Source: Mariniblastus fucicola (GTDB lineage: Bacteria > Planctomycetota > Planctomycetia > Pirellulales > Pirellulaceae). Taken from it: DNA of 64,000 nt. The position numbers were made by a program, and so were the translations under genes. This document shows positions 61,279 to 64,000 of the stretch, piece after piece. Numbering within the stretch: position 1 is the first letter of the stretch; each line of letters starts with the position of its first letter. The stretch is from positions 806,001-870,000 of the forward strand of contig NZ_CP042912.1 in assembly GCF_008087665.1 (NCBI RefSeq). Direction: 5' to 3'. Under the pieces are notes generated by a model that was not told the DNA's origin, searched no databases, and was given only the letters and a program-made list of their open reading frames with translations.

Positions 61279-61884
61279 CTACGGAATTTCGTTCATTCGT
61301 TTTCGCAGCCGTCTTAGCGTCCGCGATTTAGCCTGATAGACGCTGGCGATACTGATGCCCAATTGCTCCGCGACCATCGAAGCCGGTTTCTCGTCGATTG
61401 TGGTCAGCCAGAAAGCCTGCCACGTTGCGTCGTCGCATTCAGATTTCACCATCTGCAACACTCGTTGTGGCAGTCGCGATTCCAGATTTGCGGCGCTGAT
61501 GCTTTCTTCCCAATTCGCGTATATCGGTGATTCCAGGTCCGCGATTTTCCGCATTGCCGTAGATCCACCTCGTGCGTCAGGTTGTTTTTGCTTTCGCCGA
61601 AACACGTCGCGGATCTGATTGCGAGTGATCGTCGCCAGCCACGAGCGAAAACTGCCGTTGTCTTTTAGCCGTTCAAAGGAAGCGATGCGTCTGGCGATCG
61701 AGATGAAAACATCCTGCACCACATCGGCCGAATCGCAACCCGACAAACCGGCTTGTCGGGACCAGCGATAGATGATCGGCGAAAAAATATCGACCATTCG
61801 TGCCCACGCGTCGGGATGCATCGCCTGAACGCGTACCAACAGCGATGAAGAGATCGAAGGTAGCGATTCAGGTTGCTGGGGCAT
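61279..61884 (-). CDS. ECF-type RNA polymerase sigma factor
   Basis: 201 aa. Region 2 reads CDSADVVQDVFISIARRI, then FRSWLATITRNQIRDVFRR; region 4 reads MVAEQLGISIASVYQAKSRTL, continuing as LRRLRKRM. The loop between the regions contains a Gly/Thr insert (ARGGSTAMRKIADLESPIYANW) as in planctomycete-specific ECF groups. It has no recognisable anti-sigma gene nearby. It follows the PfkB-type kinase gene by 24 bp on the same strand and may be co-transcribed. Confidence 0.9.
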   Translation of the reverse strand: MPQQPESLPSISSSLLVRVQAMHPDAWARMVDIFSPIIYRWSRQAGLSGCDSADVVQDVFISIARRIASFERLKDNGSFRSWLATITRNQIRDVFRRKQKQPDARGGSTAMRKIADLESPIYANWEESISAANLESRLPQRVLQMVKSECDDATWQAFWLTTIDEKPASMVAEQLGISIASVYQAKSRTLRRLRKRMNEIP

Positions 61885-61908
61885 GAAAATCCCGAAAGCC
61901 GATCAGGT

Positions 61909-62907
61909 TCAGGCGATTGCTTCTTGCATCTCTTCGGCGATCGATTCGTCCAGGCGTGGACCAAACTTGGACACAACGCGTGACGCCAGATAGTTGCCCC
62001 AGCGAGCCGATTTTTCTGGCGACAGTCCGTTGGTCAACCCGTACAGCACGCCTCCGGCGAACGCGTCTCCGGCGCCTACCGTATCGACCGCTTTCACCTC
62101 AAAGCCATCGACTTTTGAAATCTGGCCATCGATCACGACATAGCTTCCGTTAGCGCCGTCGGTGATAAAGGAATGATTGCAGATTGCACCGATTTCTTTG
62201 ACGCACTGCTGGAGGTCATCGTTGCCGATAAATTTTCGGGCTTCGTCGGCGTTGCAGAAAATGATATCGCAGTGCTCTCGAACGACGTCTTTAAACTGCT
62301 CGGCAAACAAATCGACAAGGAAAGAATCAGAGAACGTGAACGCTGAAAGGACTCCATTGGCTTTTGCGTGTTTGAAAACTTCCAAGCAGGCTTCCCGCGG
62401 TCCATCAGAACTCCACAAATAGCCTTCGACATAACAGCATTTGGATTGAGCCAGCATGTCGAAATCAACATCGGACTTGCCCAGCGAAGTCGAAACGCCA
62501 AGGTGAGTGCACATCGTTCGTTCGGCATCGGGCGTTGTCAGGATGACGCTTGAACCGGTTGGTTCGTGGCCTGTTTCCGAAGGCGGAACGTAGAACAGAA
62601 TGCCTTCGCTCTCCATGCCTTTTTTGTAATACTCGCCATTGGTATCGTCGGCAACACGACCTGTGTACACCGCTGATCCGCCGCTTTGAGCAATCGCCAC
62701 CATTGTGTTGGCTGCCGATCCGCCGGCGGCGAAAGTCAGCGAGGGATCGTGGATCGCTGTGAGAATGTCGCCCTGCTGCTCGGTCGACATCAGAGCCATG
62801 CTGCCTTTGTTCAACGAAAGGTCATTGATGACGTGATCTTCAACCTGAGCCAAAATGTCTACGATTGCGTTGCCCACACCAAAGACGTCGTACTTTTTAT
62901 CGCTCAC
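61909..62907 (-). CDS. PfkB-family carbohydrate/adenosine kinase
   Basis: 333-aa PfkB-family kinase, resembling adenosine kinase and ribokinase. N-terminal motifs FGVGNAIVDILAQVEDHV and FAAGGSAANTMVAIA with the GG switch, and the C-terminal anion hole and catalytic Asp in VKAVDTVGAGDAFAGGVLYG, are intact. The GTG at 62907 follows AGGAAA and gives a normal length; the frame opens at 63003 but would add 32 residues lacking family character. The substrate is not determinable; adenosine is the closest match by eye. It leads the ECF sigma gene. Confidence 0.88.
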   Translation of the reverse strand: MSDKKYDVFGVGNAIVDILAQVEDHVINDLSLNKGSMALMSTEQQGDILTAIHDPSLTFAAGGSAANTMVAIAQSGGSAVYTGRVADDTNGEYYKKGMESEGILFYVPPSETGHEPTGSSVILTTPDAERTMCTHLGVSTSLGKSDVDFDMLAQSKCCYVEGYLWSSDGPREACLEVFKHAKANGVLSAFTFSDSFLVDLFAEQFKDVVREHCDIIFCNADEARKFIGNDDLQQCVKEIGAICNHSFITDGANGSYVVIDGQISKVDGFEVKAVDTVGAGDAFAGGVLYGLTNGLSPEKSARWGNYLASRVVSKFGPRLDESIAEEMQEAIA

Positions 62908-63099
62908 AATGTTTCCTGTTAGAGTTGCACTTCTTGCAGCGATGTCGCTGCTGGCCGACATTATGGTACAAGGTGAGCTACTGGCAAAGGATGGGAACTC
63001 CAATCACCACTCGAACCCGCGATGCGGCGGATCAAAACCGTTGCCTCGCGGCAGTCTCGGCCTGCTATTTGAGCGTCAAAACTCAGGAACAACAACGTA

Positions 63100-64000
63100 A
63101 TGGAATCGAACGAACCGTCTAAACGCCGTCCACAAAATTGCCCGGAACGTCAACGCATGGAGGACGACCGCCAACGAAAAGCCAACTGGAAACGTTGGGG
63201 GCCGTACCTGGCGGAACGTCAGTGGGGCACGGTCCGCGAGGACTATTCTGAAAACAGTGACTCGTGGCGTTCGTTCACGCACGAAGAAGCAGTCTCTCGC
63301 GCCTATCGTTGGGGCGAAGACGGTTTGCTTGGAATCACCGATCGGCAAGGTCGGCTGAGTTTCGCGCTCGCGCTGTGGAATGGAAAAGATCCGATTTTGA
63401 AAGAGCGTCTGTTTGGGTTGACCGGTCCTGAAGGCAACCACGGCGAGGACGTCAAGGAACACTATTTCTACCTTGATTCGTCACCGACGCATTCTTACAT
63501 GAAGGCGCTGTACAAGTATCCGCAGTGCGAGTTTCCATACCAGCAATTGCGGGAAGAAAACGCCCGGCGTGGCTACGACGATCTGGAGTACGAACTCGAA
63601 GACACTGGTGCGTTCGAAGACGATCGCTACTTTGATGTTACCGCGGAGTATGCCAAGAACGGCCCGAACGACATTCTGATTCGGGTCACGGTTTGCAATC
63701 GCGGACCCGAGACGGCGCCGCTGCACTTGCTGCCAACGCTTTGGTTTCGAAATACATGGTCGTTCGGCAGATCGGGCGAAGGCTATTGGCCCAAACCGAG
63801 ACTGTCAAAGTTGGTGCCCGGACAGATCGAATCCGAACACGCTTCGCTGGGACGATTCCGTTTCTTCGCGGTGGATGATGATCGCAACGAGCCTCTGTTT
63901 CTGTTTACCGATAACGAGACGAACTACCGAAAGTTGTACGGCCAGATCAATGCAGAGCCGTTCGTCAAAGATGCCTTTCATGAACACATTATCGGAGGGC
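63100..64000 (+). CDS. GH63-like (MGH1-type) glucosidase, 3' end cut by window edge
   Basis: The frame from the ATG at 63100 stays open to the right edge (300 codons). The protein shows a well-conserved glucosidase N-terminal region: [72 protein letters not shown] and [19 protein letters not shown]. This is the first part of a GH63-type alpha-glucosidase family, whose catalytic (alpha/alpha)6 barrel lies beyond the window. No signal peptide is visible, so it probably acts in the cytoplasm on short glucans or glucosylated solutes. Confidence 0.88.
   Translation, partial: MESNEPSKRRPQNCPERQRMEDDRQRKANWKRWGPYLAERQWGTVREDYSENSDSWRSFTHEEAVSRAYRWGEDGLLGITDRQGRLSFALALWNGKDPILKERLFGLTGPEGNHGEDVKEHYFYLDSSPTHSYMKALYKYPQCEFPYQQLREENARRGYDDLEYELEDTGAFEDDRYFDVTAEYAKNGPNDILIRVTVCNRGPETAPLHLLPTLWFRNTWSFGRSGEGYWPKPRLSKLVPGQIESEHASLGRFRFFAVDDDRNEPLFLFTDNETNYRKLYGQINAEPFVKDAFHEHIIGG

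Overview
The window reads as a chromosomal segment of a marine-type planctomycete, most likely Pirellulaceae. The evidence is lineage-typical families side by side: a DUF1559 pseudopilin-headed protein, DUF1080 and ThuA secreted proteins, a Tat-exported Gfo/Idh/MocA oxidoreductase, a secreted protease with an FEERKMLAAD-type N-terminus and a C-terminal dockerin-like EF-hand region, a Cys/Pro-rich repeat protein, weak Shine-Dalgarno signals and frequent GTG/TTG starts. No phage, insertion sequence, CRISPR array, rRNA or tRNA was recognised. Both window edges cut a gene (xdhB at the left, a GH63-like glucosidase at the right).

Layout. (1) 1-10970: a purine-catabolism island. xdhA-xdhB run leftwards. 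Divergently, allantoate amidohydrolase, ureidoglycine aminohydrolase, uricase, an allantoinase fused to OHCU decarboxylase, a ketol-acid-reductoisomerase-like protein that has lost catalytic residues, and a YgeY-type M20 hydrolase run rightwards. Together they cover hypoxanthine/xanthine to ureidoglycolate except for HIU hydrolase and a recognised ureidoglycolate-consuming enzyme. (2) 11085-20025: secreted or envelope proteins (DUF1080, trypsin/dockerin, ThuA), a PA0069-type radical SAM protein, a coupled DUF2306/DUF1559 pair and a DinB-fold protein. (3) 20107-28861: CstA transporter, a VF530-type DNA-binding protein, asnS, a glycan-type cluster (two glycosyltransferase-like proteins and a sulfotransferase) and ribD. 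(4) 28963-36361: Cys/Pro-rich repeat protein, STAS protein, a membrane protein coupled to a SenB-type glycosyltransferase, xerC, an N-terminal-HTH hypothetical and a secreted SPOR-like protein. (5) 36950-44062: a five-gene, overlapping signalling operon (thioredoxin-fold protein, membrane histidine kinase, REC-PAS-kinase hybrid, REC-HDOD, REC with a dead HD-GYP). (6) 44166-49773: cdsA-rsmG-Ser/Thr kinase operon, type II glutamine synthetase, Gfo/Idh/MocA oxidoreductase. (7) 50041-64000: a frameshifted secreted protein, hrpA, a two-gene nucleotide-sugar operon whose second product appears to be a GHMP sugar kinase fused to a UDPGP-type pyrophosphorylase, an FHA-GGDEF protein, a PfkB kinase with an ECF sigma factor, and the glucosidase.

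The strongest candidates for undescribed biology are the purine operon, with its allantoinase/OHCU decarboxylase fusion and diverged KARI homologue, and the kinase-pyrophosphorylase fusion paired with a GalU-like protein that lacks the signature nucleotide-binding loop. Family assignments rest on reading motifs by eye; no database search was possible.
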